A stretch of DNA of 64,000 nucleotides from Demetria terragena DSM 11295 (GTDB lineage Bacteria > Actinomycetota > Actinomycetes > Actinomycetales > Dermatophilaceae), in contig NZ_AQXW01000004.1 in assembly GCF_000376825.1 (NCBI RefSeq), forward strand, positions 1,178,001 through 1,242,000. Direction: 5' to 3'. The position numbers and the translations under genes are program-made. How positions within the stretch are numbered: position 1 is the stretch's first letter; each line of letters opens with the position of its first letter. This document shows, piece by piece, positions 8,810-16,808 of this stretch. A model generated the notes under the pieces. That model was given only the letters and a program-made list of their open reading frames with translations, searched no databases and had not been told where the DNA came from.

Positions 8810-9730
8810 TCAGGCCACTTCAATAACGAGTTTGCCTCGCGCAGAACCAGATTGGCTCACCTCGAACGCCTGCGCCACCTGCTCAAGCGGGAACGTCCGA
8901 TCGATCTCGACCCGCAGCCGACCAGCCGCAACCTCGTCCAAGAGGTTTCCGAGACGCTCGCCGTCGGGGCGTACCCATACCCAGCGGCCACCATGCTCCT
9001 GCACCGTCGGGTCTGCGATGGACGCTAGGCGACCATCCTCACGCAGCACCTCCAGGCTCTCCTCTAGGACGCCGCCCACCAGGTCGGCAATCGCGTCGAA
9101 GCCGTCGGGCGCGATCTCACGCAGGCGCTGCACGACACCCTCGCCGTAGGTCACCGGCGTCACGCCAATAGCGCTGAGCTTGGCGTGGTTTGCCTGGGAC
9201 GCCGTACCGACCACGTGTGCGCCAGCGGCAACCGCCAACTGGGCAGCGAGGAAACCCACACCGCCAGCCGCTGCGTGCACCAGCACGGTGTCACCCTTCG
9301 CGACGGCAAGGGTTTCCAGAGTCCGCAACGCGGTGAGTCCCGCCAGCGGCAAGGCGGCAGCGACATCGTCCTCAACCTCGCCCGGCACGGCGGCAGCCGC
9401 GTCGGCCATGACCGTGACGTACTCCGCGAAGGTGCCCGCTGAGACGATCTGCTTGCGCGCATAAGCTGCGACTCGATCACCCTCGACGAACTCCGGGGTG
9501 TCCGGGCCTACCGCGTCAACCACACCCGCGACATCCCAGCCCGGAATGACCGGGAACGAGGCGTCCATGAGTGCATCCAAACCGCCGGCCATGAGCTTCC
9601 AGTCGACCGGGTTGACGGCCGCTCCGGTGACCCGGATTCGGACCTCACCTGGCCCGACTTTGGGGACCGGTTGGTCGGTGACGTGCAGGACGTCGTTATC
9701 GCCGAATGTGTCATAGCTAATGGCTCGCAT
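8810..9730 (-). CDS. MDR-superfamily NADP-dependent oxidoreductase (quinone reductase type)
   Basis: A 306-residue zinc-free medium-chain reductase of the QOR class. The GroES-like N-terminal domain contains PGEVRIRVTGAAVNPVDWK. The Rossmann domain contains LVHAAAGGVGFLAAQLA and GAHVVGTAS. No catalytic zinc cysteines are seen. The start is set at the ATG giving MRAISYDTFG, the usual N-terminus; longer in-frame extensions run into a hairpin region. It lies 213 bp downstream of the amidohydrolase, separated by a long inverted repeat, so it is probably a separate unit. Confidence 0.88.
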   Translation of the reverse strand: MRAISYDTFGDNDVLHVTDQPVPKVGPGEVRIRVTGAAVNPVDWKLMAGGLDALMDASFPVIPGWDVAGVVDAVGPDTPEFVEGDRVAAYARKQIVSAGTFAEYVTVMADAAAAVPGEVEDDVAAALPLAGLTALRTLETLAVAKGDTVLVHAAAGGVGFLAAQLAVAAGAHVVGTASQANHAKLSAIGVTPVTYGEGVVQRLREIAPDGFDAIADLVGGVLEESLEVLREDGRLASIADPTVQEHGGRWVWVRPDGERLGNLLDEVAAGRLRVEIDRTFPLEQVAQAFEVSQSGSARGKLVIEVA

Positions 9731-9789
9731 GACCGGGTCAACGCCACACTCCAGGAGGTCATTCCTCACAGTGCGCGGCGTCGTGATTC

Positions 9790-9887
9790 GGCGACAACTA
9801 CGGCACTTCGACCCCACCGGTCTCCCGAATCCCCGGCATCTCAACGACCTCGCTCATCGCGCGAGCTGAAGTGCCGTCGTTGTCGCC
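9790..9887. repeat. Long inverted repeat, 20-bp arms (19/20) around a 58-nt spacer
   Basis: Left arm 9790-9809 (GGCGACAACTACGGCACTTC) and right arm 9868-9887 (GAAGTGCCGTCGTTGTCGCC) are reverse complements with one mismatch. The element fills the 213-bp gap between the second amidohydrolase and the MDR reductase. A strong transcript hairpin, REP-like repeat or small mobile remnant are possible. No coding gene is seen in the gap. Confidence 0.75.
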
Positions 9888-9943
9888 CGCTGAGCGATCG
9901 CCCTTGTGAGCCTCGAGAACGCCGAAACCGCAGCACTCGCCCT

Positions 9944-11407
9944 TCACTTCGAACGTACGCTCCGTTCGGCTAGGCGATCATGCTGCACGTCTTGCGCGGC
10001 CATCAGTCGATCACGCGACGCGACGATCTCTGCGCGCAGCGCAGGTAGATCGTGGCCCACCAGCTGGCCGCGGAACTTTCGAACGTCTCCGCCGACGAAC
10101 ACCGTGTCGACGTTGCCCGCGTGAGCGAACGACGTGATCGTCGACGCGGCGTGGGATGCAGGCGCGGTATTCACGTCGGTGGTCCGCACCATGATCACGT
10201 CGGCCACCATGCCCGGCGCTAAGGTCCCAAGACAATGCCCGACGCCAGCATTAAGGGCACCACCCACGGTGGCGAACTCGAGCACGTCCTCCGGACTGAG
10301 ATGCGAGGGCGCCATGGCCGAGGGCGCAGCCGCTTGCCGTTCGAAGGACCGGGCCCGATGCCCGCTGAGCAGCACCTGCATCTCAGTGAACATGCTCAGG
10401 CCATAACTCAACTCGTTGTCGCCACTCAGACCTGGTCGGATGCCTGCGCCGAGGGCGGCGTCGACCTCAGGGAAGCCGCTTCCAAGCCCAAACGCAGCAT
10501 CCGAACGCGCGCACATGTTGACCGCCACGCCTGCGTCGGCGACACGGCGCCAGACCTCGTCACTCATTCCGTAGCAGTGGTTGAAAGCATGGCGGTGCGT
10601 CAGCAGGCCATCGTCGTCCAACTGTTTGAGTAAGGCGTCCAACGCTGGGACGTGACTACCCATCTCGGTGGAGACCCATAGGTCGTGATCCTTGGCGAAG
10701 CGCCACAGATCAGCGTTCGGTTCGGTGGCGAAGAGCCGAAATGTCAGGCGCCCCTCGTCGCTGGTTCCGTACTTGTCGCGCAGCCGAAGCACGTCACGCG
10801 GCCAGTGTTGCGCGTTCGCGCCGTCGCCGAGCACACCGGAAGCATGGACCGCGCGGATCCCCGAATCCCACATGGCCTCGACAGCGGCATCACCGTGATC
10901 TGGGGTGTGGTTGTTGTAGGCGTTGTCAATGATGGTCGTAATGCCACCGTCGAGGGCCACGATGGCGGTCGCCAGCGTTCCGGTGTAGACATCGTGCGCT
11001 GCGTAGTGCGGCGCATACCCAGCCCGGGTGTAGGCCATGTATTCGGGAAAACTCAGCCGGGGCGCAGTCCCGCGAAGTTGCCCTTCCCAGGCATGCACGT
11101 GGGAGTCCACAAAACCTGGCATGACGATGTGATCGCTGGCATCGATCACCACCGCGTCGACCGGAACGCTCAAACAGGGTGCGACCTGAGCGACTCTGCC
11201 CTCGTCGATGAGGACATCGCCGACAGCCAGACTCCCCAGGGCGGCATCCTGAGTCAACACCGTCCCGCCGCGAAGCAGCACCGGCCGCGCAGGCGAACCG
11301 GTCAACTCGACCAGCGTCTCGGCGTCGTCCCGCACCGGCACCGTAGACACGGGAGTACGTGAAGGTCGGTAGTGCTGGGCGTCGTGTGTGTCCCCAACCA
11401 TCGGCAC
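9944..11407 (-). CDS. AtzA/TrzA-type amidohydrolase or deaminase
   Basis: A 487-residue cytosolic amidohydrolase of the chlorohydrolase/cytosine deaminase-like subgroup. Metal-ligand motifs are VMPGFVDSHVHAWEGQL (HxH near residue 105), THRHAFNHCYGM and the later Asp in RPGLSGDNELSYGL. The family acts on deaminations or dechlorinations of N-heterocycles. It is the last gene of an operon with an SsuABC/NitT-type importer, starting 7 bp after the permease stop, which suggests the transporter supplies its substrate. Exact chemistry is not determinable here. Confidence 0.85.
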   Translation of the reverse strand: MPMVGDTHDAQHYRPSRTPVSTVPVRDDAETLVELTGSPARPVLLRGGTVLTQDAALGSLAVGDVLIDEGRVAQVAPCLSVPVDAVVIDASDHIVMPGFVDSHVHAWEGQLRGTAPRLSFPEYMAYTRAGYAPHYAAHDVYTGTLATAIVALDGGITTIIDNAYNNHTPDHGDAAVEAMWDSGIRAVHASGVLGDGANAQHWPRDVLRLRDKYGTSDEGRLTFRLFATEPNADLWRFAKDHDLWVSTEMGSHVPALDALLKQLDDDGLLTHRHAFNHCYGMSDEVWRRVADAGVAVNMCARSDAAFGLGSGFPEVDAALGAGIRPGLSGDNELSYGLSMFTEMQVLLSGHRARSFERQAAAPSAMAPSHLSPEDVLEFATVGGALNAGVGHCLGTLAPGMVADVIMVRTTDVNTAPASHAASTITSFAHAGNVDTVFVGGDVRKFRGQLVGHDLPALRAEIVASRDRLMAAQDVQHDRLAERSVRSK

Positions 11408-11414
11408 GATCTCT

Positions 11415-12266
11415 CTACGATTCGGTAGGCAAGAACCCTGTCGAGCGCCAGTGCACGACCTTGCGCTCGACTAGGTCGACTGCGAGGTAGATGAGGAACG
11501 CCAACACGGAGAGCAACACGATCAGGGCGAAGACCCGGTCCAGTGCGAAGCTCACACTGGCGGTCTTAACCATCACTCCTAGGCCCGCCCCACCGCCCAT
11601 GAACTCGGCGACGATCGCACCAATGATCGACAGCACTGCGGCGCTCTTGAGTCCCGCAAAGATGAACGGGAGGGCTGTGGGGAGCTTGAGCTTGAAGAAT
11701 CGCTGCACCCTGTTGGCCTTAGTGACGAGGAACAACTTGTCCTGCTCCTCGTCGACGCCAGCCAAGCCGGCGGCAGTGTCAACCATGACCGGGAAGAACG
11801 CGATAGTAGCCGCCATCACAACCTTCGGAGTCAGGCCGAAACCGAACCAGGCGACAAACAGTGGGGCCAGCGCGACCTTCGGCGCGGCGTAGAGCGCGAT
11901 CATGAGCGGCTGGATCACCTTGCGGCCAAACACCGTCTCGGCGATCAACACACCCAGGGCGACCCCGACCACAGCGGCCAGAGCGAGACCGATCAGCGTC
12001 TCGGTGACCGTGACGAGGAAGTTGTCCCATGTCTGCCCCCCGGAGACGAGATCCTTGCTGAGGTCGAGAAGCGCTGCAGCCGTGGCGCCAGGCGAAGGCA
12101 ACACAAACTCGGAGACTAGCCCGACCGAGATGACGAGTTGCCAGATGCCCACGAGTACGACCAGGGAGACAGTGACGAGGAACCAACCAGGGATCCGTTC
12201 GAGATAGGGCGTCCGCGCATCGAGGGCGCCGCCTGCCCGAGCAGGGCGCTTGCTGGTCGCGCTCAT
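11415..12266 (-). CDS. ABC transporter permease (NitT/TauT/SsuC type)
   Basis: A 283-residue inner-membrane permease with about six hydrophobic segments. A BPD-type permease signature region (FVAWFGFGLTPKVVMA, then LAGVDEEQDKLF and KLPTALPFIFAGLKSA, residues 135-210) interacts with the ATPase. Its ATG overlaps the ATPase stop by one base (TGATG). Family members import taurine, alkanesulfonates, nitrate, thiamine precursors or aromatics, so the substrate must be inferred from context, here an amidohydrolase substrate. Confidence 0.88.
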   Translation of the reverse strand: MSATSKRPARAGGALDARTPYLERIPGWFLVTVSLVVLVGIWQLVISVGLVSEFVLPSPGATAAALLDLSKDLVSGGQTWDNFLVTVTETLIGLALAAVVGVALGVLIAETVFGRKVIQPLMIALYAAPKVALAPLFVAWFGFGLTPKVVMAATIAFFPVMVDTAAGLAGVDEEQDKLFLVTKANRVQRFFKLKLPTALPFIFAGLKSAAVLSIIGAIVAEFMGGGAGLGVMVKTASVSFALDRVFALIVLLSVLAFLIYLAVDLVERKVVHWRSTGFLPTES

Positions 12267-13117
12267 CAGTTTGCTTCCTTCGCGCTCGGCGTTCCCGCGG
12301 CTTGGTCATGGCCGACCTTGAGCAGGTCACGAGCCCGGCGGACGTAGGTCTGGAACTCTTCGGAGGTGACGATCTCGGCGTCGCGGTCGGCGGGTAGGTC
12401 GACGTCGACGACCCCTGCGATGCGCCCCGGGCGGGCGCTCATCACGACGACGCGGTTGGCCATGAAGACCGCTTCGGTGATGCTGTGCGTGACGAAGAGC
12501 GCCGTGCTGCCTACGGCAGCAGTGATCTTGAGCAACTCGACATTCATGTATTCCCGGGTGAACTCGTCCAGCGCGCCGAACGGTTCATCGAGCAACAGCA
12601 GTTGCGGATCGCGAATCAACATCCGGCAGATGGCCGCACGTTGTTGCATACCGCCCGAGAGTTCGTTCGGCATTCGACTGGCGAATCCGCTCAACCCGAC
12701 CATGTCCAGCAACTCGTTCGCCCGATCTGTGGCAGCGCGAGCGGCCCGCTTGCCTTCGGCCAACTCGATCGGCAACAGCACGTTTTCTACGATCGTGCGC
12801 CAAGGAAGCAGGACAGCGCGCTGGAACATCATGCCCACGTCGTCGGGGACGCCTGCCACGGCCTGGCCATGCACCTCGACAATGCCGGACGAGGGCGCCA
12901 ACAGCCCGGCGACCACATTAAGCAAGGTGGTCTTGCCGCAGCCGGATGGCCCGAGCAGAGCTATGAATTCCCCGCGCTCGACCTCAAGGGAAACCGGTCC
13001 GAGCGCATGCACGGTCTCGCCACGACTCGTGAAGGTGCGCACCAGATCCTGAACCTTCACGGCCGTCAGGTCAGCATCGACTCCGCCGGAGGCGCCTGCT
13101 GCGAAATGTTCTGTCAT
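12266..13117 (-). CDS. ABC transporter ATP-binding protein (SsuB/TauB type)
   Basis: A 283-residue ATPase. It has Walker A GPSGCGKTTLL (about 62-72), signature LSGGMQQRAAICRML, Walker B LLLLDEPFGALDEFTRE and the switch His in FVTHSITEA. The ATG at 13117 is chosen: AGGGATG lies upstream and it begins 16 bp after the binding-protein stop. A GTG at 13126 is an alternative. It works with the adjacent permease and lipoprotein. Confidence 0.9.
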   Translation of the reverse strand: MTEHFAAGASGGVDADLTAVKVQDLVRTFTSRGETVHALGPVSLEVERGEFIALLGPSGCGKTTLLNVVAGLLAPSSGIVEVHGQAVAGVPDDVGMMFQRAVLLPWRTIVENVLLPIELAEGKRAARAATDRANELLDMVGLSGFASRMPNELSGGMQQRAAICRMLIRDPQLLLLDEPFGALDEFTREYMNVELLKITAAVGSTALFVTHSITEAVFMANRVVVMSARPGRIAGVVDVDLPADRDAEIVTSEEFQTYVRRARDLLKVGHDQAAGTPSAKEAN

Positions 13118-13133
13118 CGCGCTCACATCCCTG

Positions 13134-14156
13134 TCATTTCTTGTTCCAGGCGGCGACGTCATCGTTGTCGACACCCACCTCGCTGGCACCCTCGGGCACG
13201 ATCTTGAGATCAATCAGTAGGTCGCGATACCCGGCCCAGTCGCCCTCGTCGATGAAGCCATAGCGCCCCCGCGCTGATTCGGGCAGCGTGACGATGTCGG
13301 CGACCCTGTTCACGATGACCTGCGCGAAGGCGCGGTCCTTGGTCTCGTCTGGCGCGTACTTGGCGCAGACGTCCACGATCTTGTTCCGATTGGCCAGGCC
13401 CCACGCCCACCCTTTGGCTACGGCCTTGCCGAAGTTCTTGACGACCTCCGGGTTGGCTTCGTGCCACCGATCGGTCGACACCAGCAACTGGCCCACGACG
13501 TCGGGGTAGTCCTCGCTCTCCAAGATGTTGACGTCTACTCCAGAGGCCTTGATAACCTCCAGGTCGAAGTAGGAAGCCGAGTAGGCATTAACTGACTTCT
13601 TCTTCAACGCGCTGGCCGCCGAGCCACCATCACCGACTGCGAGCTCCTTGTAGTCCTTGTCCTTGGTGAGCCCAGACATCGCCAGGACGGACTCGGCATA
13701 GGTCACGTCGCCGCCACCTGGAGTACTGATCCCGACGGTCTTGCCCTTCAGGCCTTTCAGATCCTTGATGCCAGAGTTCGTAGGCGTCACCAGGTAGAAC
13801 GCCTGCTTCTGATAGAGGGAAAACCACCCGGTGACCGGTGCACCTTCGGCGGCTGCACTCAGATAGTTGTCGGGCGCGCTCACGGCGACATCTGCCTTGT
13901 CGCTCAGGGTGGCCTGGATCGCCGCCGCCGAGCCGTCGAGCCCTTCGAACTTCGGCGCTACTTTGGCGTCGTCGTAGAACCCTTGTGCCTTAGCCGTGTA
14001 GAACGGCCACCAGGCCAAACAGCTAGCGAAGGGCAGCGCGACAATGAGCTCAGACCTTCCGTCCGCGTCCACTCCCGCCTTTGGGCTGCTACCGCAAGCC
14101 GCCATGCCAGCCATCAGGCCGCAGGCCGCGAGGCCAGCGATTGCTCGCTTGAACAT
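13134..14156 (-). CDS. Substrate-binding lipoprotein of NitT/SsuA-type ABC transporter
   Basis: A 340-residue extracytoplasmic receptor. The signal peptide ends in a lipobox around MAGMAACGS, with lipidated Cys21. The mature part is an NMT1/SsuA-like periplasmic-binding fold: KAQGFYDDAKVAPKFEGLDG, SDKADVAVSAPDNYL and LKGKTVGISTPGGGDVTYAE. It is the first gene of the operon binding protein - ATPase - permease - amidohydrolase and is divergent from a MarR regulator. Ligand unknown. Confidence 0.88.
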   Translation of the reverse strand: MFKRAIAGLAACGLMAGMAACGSSPKAGVDADGRSELIVALPFASCLAWWPFYTAKAQGFYDDAKVAPKFEGLDGSAAAIQATLSDKADVAVSAPDNYLSAAAEGAPVTGWFSLYQKQAFYLVTPTNSGIKDLKGLKGKTVGISTPGGGDVTYAESVLAMSGLTKDKDYKELAVGDGGSAASALKKKSVNAYSASYFDLEVIKASGVDVNILESEDYPDVVGQLLVSTDRWHEANPEVVKNFGKAVAKGWAWGLANRNKIVDVCAKYAPDETKDRAFAQVIVNRVADIVTLPESARGRYGFIDEGDWAGYRDLLIDLKIVPEGASEVGVDNDDVAAWNKK

Positions 14157-14343
14157 CGATGTCCGCCTTCCAGGGAACGCCCAACCTTCGTGAGTCCTTG
14201 AAATATTAGTGCTTATATAATCATTGTCAATAGGCTTTGCTGGTCGTTATGGTCCGACGCCGCATGCCAAGGCAGATGGAGACGTGAACCAGAAGACCCG
14301 ACGTCCTGGATCAACACAGAGCAAGCGAGGAGTGGAACAGGCG
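14157..14343. promoter_or_regulatory. Divergent promoter region between ABC operon and MarR gene
   Basis: The 187-bp gap contains an unusually AT-rich stretch at about 14198-14231. It holds an ATTA-(9)-TAAT dyad inside flanking TTGA and TCAA, a plausible MarR-type operator or -10 region for the ABC operon. No small gene is seen. Confidence 0.45.
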
Positions 14344-14886
14344 ATGAAGCAAGTCAACGCCGGCGACGAAGTCGATCGGATCATCAGCGAGTGGCACATC
14401 GAGCGACCCGAGGTGGACGCGTCAAGCATCGGCGTCTTCGGACGCATCAACCGCCTCCAGCCTCTACAACGCGCCGCGACCGCACACCTCCACGAACGGC
14501 ACGGGCTGAGCGTCGCCGCGTTCGACGTGCTGGCGAGCCTGCGCCGCTCCGGGAAGCCGTACCGCAAGACCGTTGGCGAACTGGCGGCGTCCTCACTGCT
14601 GACATCGAGCGCCGTGACCCTGCGCCTGGACAATCTCGAACGTGACGGACTCGTCCGCCGGGTGCGAACTGACGGCGACCGGCGTCAGGTCCACGCAGAA
14701 CTCACCGATGAGGGGCGCGACCGCATCGATGCGATCTTCGAGGAGCACATCGCACTCGAGCAACGGATGATGGCGGAGCTGACCTCCCGCGAGCAGGCCG
14801 AACTGGCTCGGCTACTGCACAAACTCGCCGATTCCGTACGCCGCGAGTCCACCCGCCACCCGAGCCAGACTCAGTCCGATTGGTGA
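14344..14886 (+). CDS. MarR-family transcriptional regulator
   Basis: A 180-residue winged-helix regulator. A central MarR domain contains LSVAAFDVLASLRRSG, TVGELAASSLLTSSAVTLRLDNLERDGLVRRV (recognition helix and wing, in pieces) and RRQVHAELTDEG. The ATG at 14344 is favoured over 14224 because AGGAG precedes it and the upstream extension has no family similarity. It is divergent from the ABC/amidohydrolase operon. Its sequence resembles the second MarR at 21.0 kb (both have AAFDVLASLRRS), suggesting paralogues serving neighbouring catabolic operons. Confidence 0.9.
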   Translation: MKQVNAGDEVDRIISEWHIERPEVDASSIGVFGRINRLQPLQRAATAHLHERHGLSVAAFDVLASLRRSGKPYRKTVGELAASSLLTSSAVTLRLDNLERDGLVRRVRTDGDRRQVHAELTDEGRDRIDAIFEEHIALEQRMMAELTSREQAELARLLHKLADSVRRESTRHPSQTQSDW

Positions 14887-14937
14887 CCTGTCCGACGACA
14901 TCACTGAGGAGCCACTAGCGCTCCGTCGACCTCATGC

Positions 14938-16080
14938 TCAGGCCGTGCCACCGGCCAGGGGCGTCGCCCAGGCGTCATACCCGTAGACCCAGTCGCCACT
15001 ACCGGCCTCTTTGAGCCATTCATTGCCGCGCGAGCCGATCTGGATACGGGACGTGCGATCGAGACGCACGGACTGATAGGCGTGCAGTCGATCGGCGATC
15101 GGCGCATCGAGTTCGGTGAGCGCGCGCGAGAGCACGACCGCGTCTTCGATCGCCTGACCTGCCCCTTGCGCCATGAACGGCATCATCGGATGACAGGCAT
15201 CGCCGAGAAGAGTGATGCGATCGGTCGACCAGGTGGGCAGCGGGTCGCGGACATAGAGCGCGGACTTGAGGACCTCGTCCACCGCATCGAGCAGCCCCCG
15301 AGCCTCAGGGTGGAAATCGGCATACATGGCCCGCAATTCATCGGCATCGCCGGGGGCCGTCCAGGATTCCTCGGTCCACGAGTCCTGCGGCGCGGTAGCG
15401 AAGATAAAAATATCCCGCCCCTCGTTGAGTGGGAAGGTGACGATCTGAGTCTCCGGATTCGGGCCCCACCATTTGGTGAACGCCCCGAGGTTGGGCAGTC
15501 CGGCCAAACGCTCGATCGGCACCACGGCGCGGAAGGCCACAACGCCGGTGAACTCCGGGCTTTCCTCACCGAAGATGGCATGACGGACCGCCGAGTGGAT
15601 GCCATCGGCACCGACGACAACATCGGCGCGGGCCTCGCTGCCGTCCGCGAACCGGAGGGTGACACCGTCGGCATCCTCGGCGAGATCGGTCAGTCGAGCA
15701 CCGAGACGCAACGACTTCTGGGGAACAACCCGCTCTAGCGCCGTCAGCAGGTCGGCGCGGTGCAAGGTCAGTTGCGGTGACCCATAGCGCTCCTCGGCGA
15801 CATTGCCCATCTCCAGCCGGGAGGTCTCCTCACCGGTGTCCCAGGTGCGGCTGATCCGAAATGTGGGTCGAGCAGCAGAACGCCTCAGGGCAGCGCCGAG
15901 ATCGGCACCCAGGCCATCGATCGCGCGTACCGCGTTCGGGGTGAGGTTGATGTCAGCACCCACTCGCGCGAACTGCGGCGCCTGTTCGAAGACCCGAACC
16001 GATTGGCCAGCGTGTGCCAGCGCAATGCCTGCCACCAGACCTCCGATGCCTCCACCGACCACTGCAACCGCACCGTGCAT
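14938..16080 (-). CDS. FAD-dependent aromatic monooxygenase (salicylate/6-hydroxynicotinate type)
   Basis: A 380-residue class A flavoprotein hydroxylase. It has the FAD-binding VVGGGIGGLVAGIAL (7-21), the DG motif VVGADGIHSAVR (about 160-171) and the GD motif LLGDACHPMMPFMAQGAGQA (about 290). The C-terminal WVYGYDAWATPL resembles salicylate 1-monooxygenase and 6-hydroxynicotinate 3-monooxygenase relatives. It would hydroxylate, possibly decarboxylatively, an activated aromatic or pyridine acid with NAD(P)H and O2. It sits beside the molybdenum hydroxylase operon, with a strong palindrome upstream. Confidence 0.85.
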   Translation of the reverse strand: MHGAVAVVGGGIGGLVAGIALAHAGQSVRVFEQAPQFARVGADINLTPNAVRAIDGLGADLGAALRRSAARPTFRISRTWDTGEETSRLEMGNVAEERYGSPQLTLHRADLLTALERVVPQKSLRLGARLTDLAEDADGVTLRFADGSEARADVVVGADGIHSAVRHAIFGEESPEFTGVVAFRAVVPIERLAGLPNLGAFTKWWGPNPETQIVTFPLNEGRDIFIFATAPQDSWTEESWTAPGDADELRAMYADFHPEARGLLDAVDEVLKSALYVRDPLPTWSTDRITLLGDACHPMMPFMAQGAGQAIEDAVVLSRALTELDAPIADRLHAYQSVRLDRTSRIQIGSRGNEWLKEAGSGDWVYGYDAWATPLAGGTA

Positions 16081-16098
16081 CTCATCCCACCATTCCTG

Positions 16099-16123
16099 TT
16101 AGGCCTTGATTTATAAGGCCTAA
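16099..16123. promoter_or_regulatory. Perfect dyad TTAGGCCTT-(7)-AAGGCCTAA upstream of the FAD monooxygenase
   Basis: Nine-bp perfect arms separated by GATTTAT lie 19 bp upstream of the monooxygenase ATG (16080). Length and position fit a MarR-type operator. The dyad differs from the one at 20.87 kb, so a different regulator may bind. Confidence 0.65.
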
Positions 16124-16181
16124 CATAGTTGGGACAACCTACCCCGTCAAGAGTCCCCTGTGCGGCTTTTACGGCGCTCGC

Positions 16182-16799
16182 TCAGCGGCGACGCAGTCGC
16201 CAGATCGCCACCCCAACGACCACCACGGCGGCCACCGGAACAGCCCGCTTCAGCGCCGGAACCAGACCGATATTGCCGAGGTCGAGGGGCTCTGCAGCCG
16301 TTCGCGCAACCGGCTGTGAGACCTCGTCTGCGCGGGCGACCGCCTCCCCTGCAGGCGCCGAGCTCAACTCGGAGGCGAGATTAGTCGCAAAGGAGTCAAG
16401 CATCCGGCCAGCGACCTCCATCATGATGCCGCGGCCGAACTGAGCAGGCCGCCCAGACAAGGCCAGGTCCGTCTCGACGCGGACCTGGGTTGTGGTCGCG
16501 CCCGCAGCCGACAGCGTCGCACTGATCGTCGCTTCGGCGCTGCCGCCACCACGCTGCTCGCCGCCTGTCGCGACCACGATGATCCGCCTCGCCTGCTCGT
16601 CGGGATGCAGCGTGCCGGACCCGGCGTACTTGAGGCTCATCGGCCCCAACTTGACCGCCATTTGTCCGGTGAAGTCGGGTCCGTCTAGAGCGTCCAGCGA
16701 GGCTCCTGGCAGGCAGGGCACCACCCGAGACAGGTCGGTCAGCACCGCCCATGCTTGGTCAACTCCGGCCGGGATGCAGAACTCATTAGTCAGTTGCAC
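16182..16799 (-). CDS. CoxG-like SRPBCC protein with C-terminal membrane anchor
   Basis: A 205-residue carbon-monoxide-dehydrogenase-subunit-G-like protein. The START/SRPBCC domain runs from MQLTNEFCIPAGVDQAWAVL with LPGASLDALDGPDFTGQM and AEATISATLSAAG to about residue 145. After a linker, a C-terminal hydrophobic helix (AVPVAAVVVVGVAIW) ends in RLRRR, so it is likely membrane-tethered. CoxG proteins accompany xanthine-dehydrogenase-type Mo enzymes and are thought to recruit them to the membrane. It is the last gene of the Mo hydroxylase operon, 9 bp after the large subunit. Confidence 0.85.
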   Translation of the reverse strand: MQLTNEFCIPAGVDQAWAVLTDLSRVVPCLPGASLDALDGPDFTGQMAVKLGPMSLKYAGSGTLHPDEQARRIIVVATGGEQRGGGSAEATISATLSAAGATTTQVRVETDLALSGRPAQFGRGIMMEVAGRMLDSFATNLASELSSAPAGEAVARADEVSQPVARTAAEPLDLGNIGLVPALKRAVPVAAVVVVGVAIWRLRRR

Positions 16800-16808
16800 G
16801 ATCGCTTC

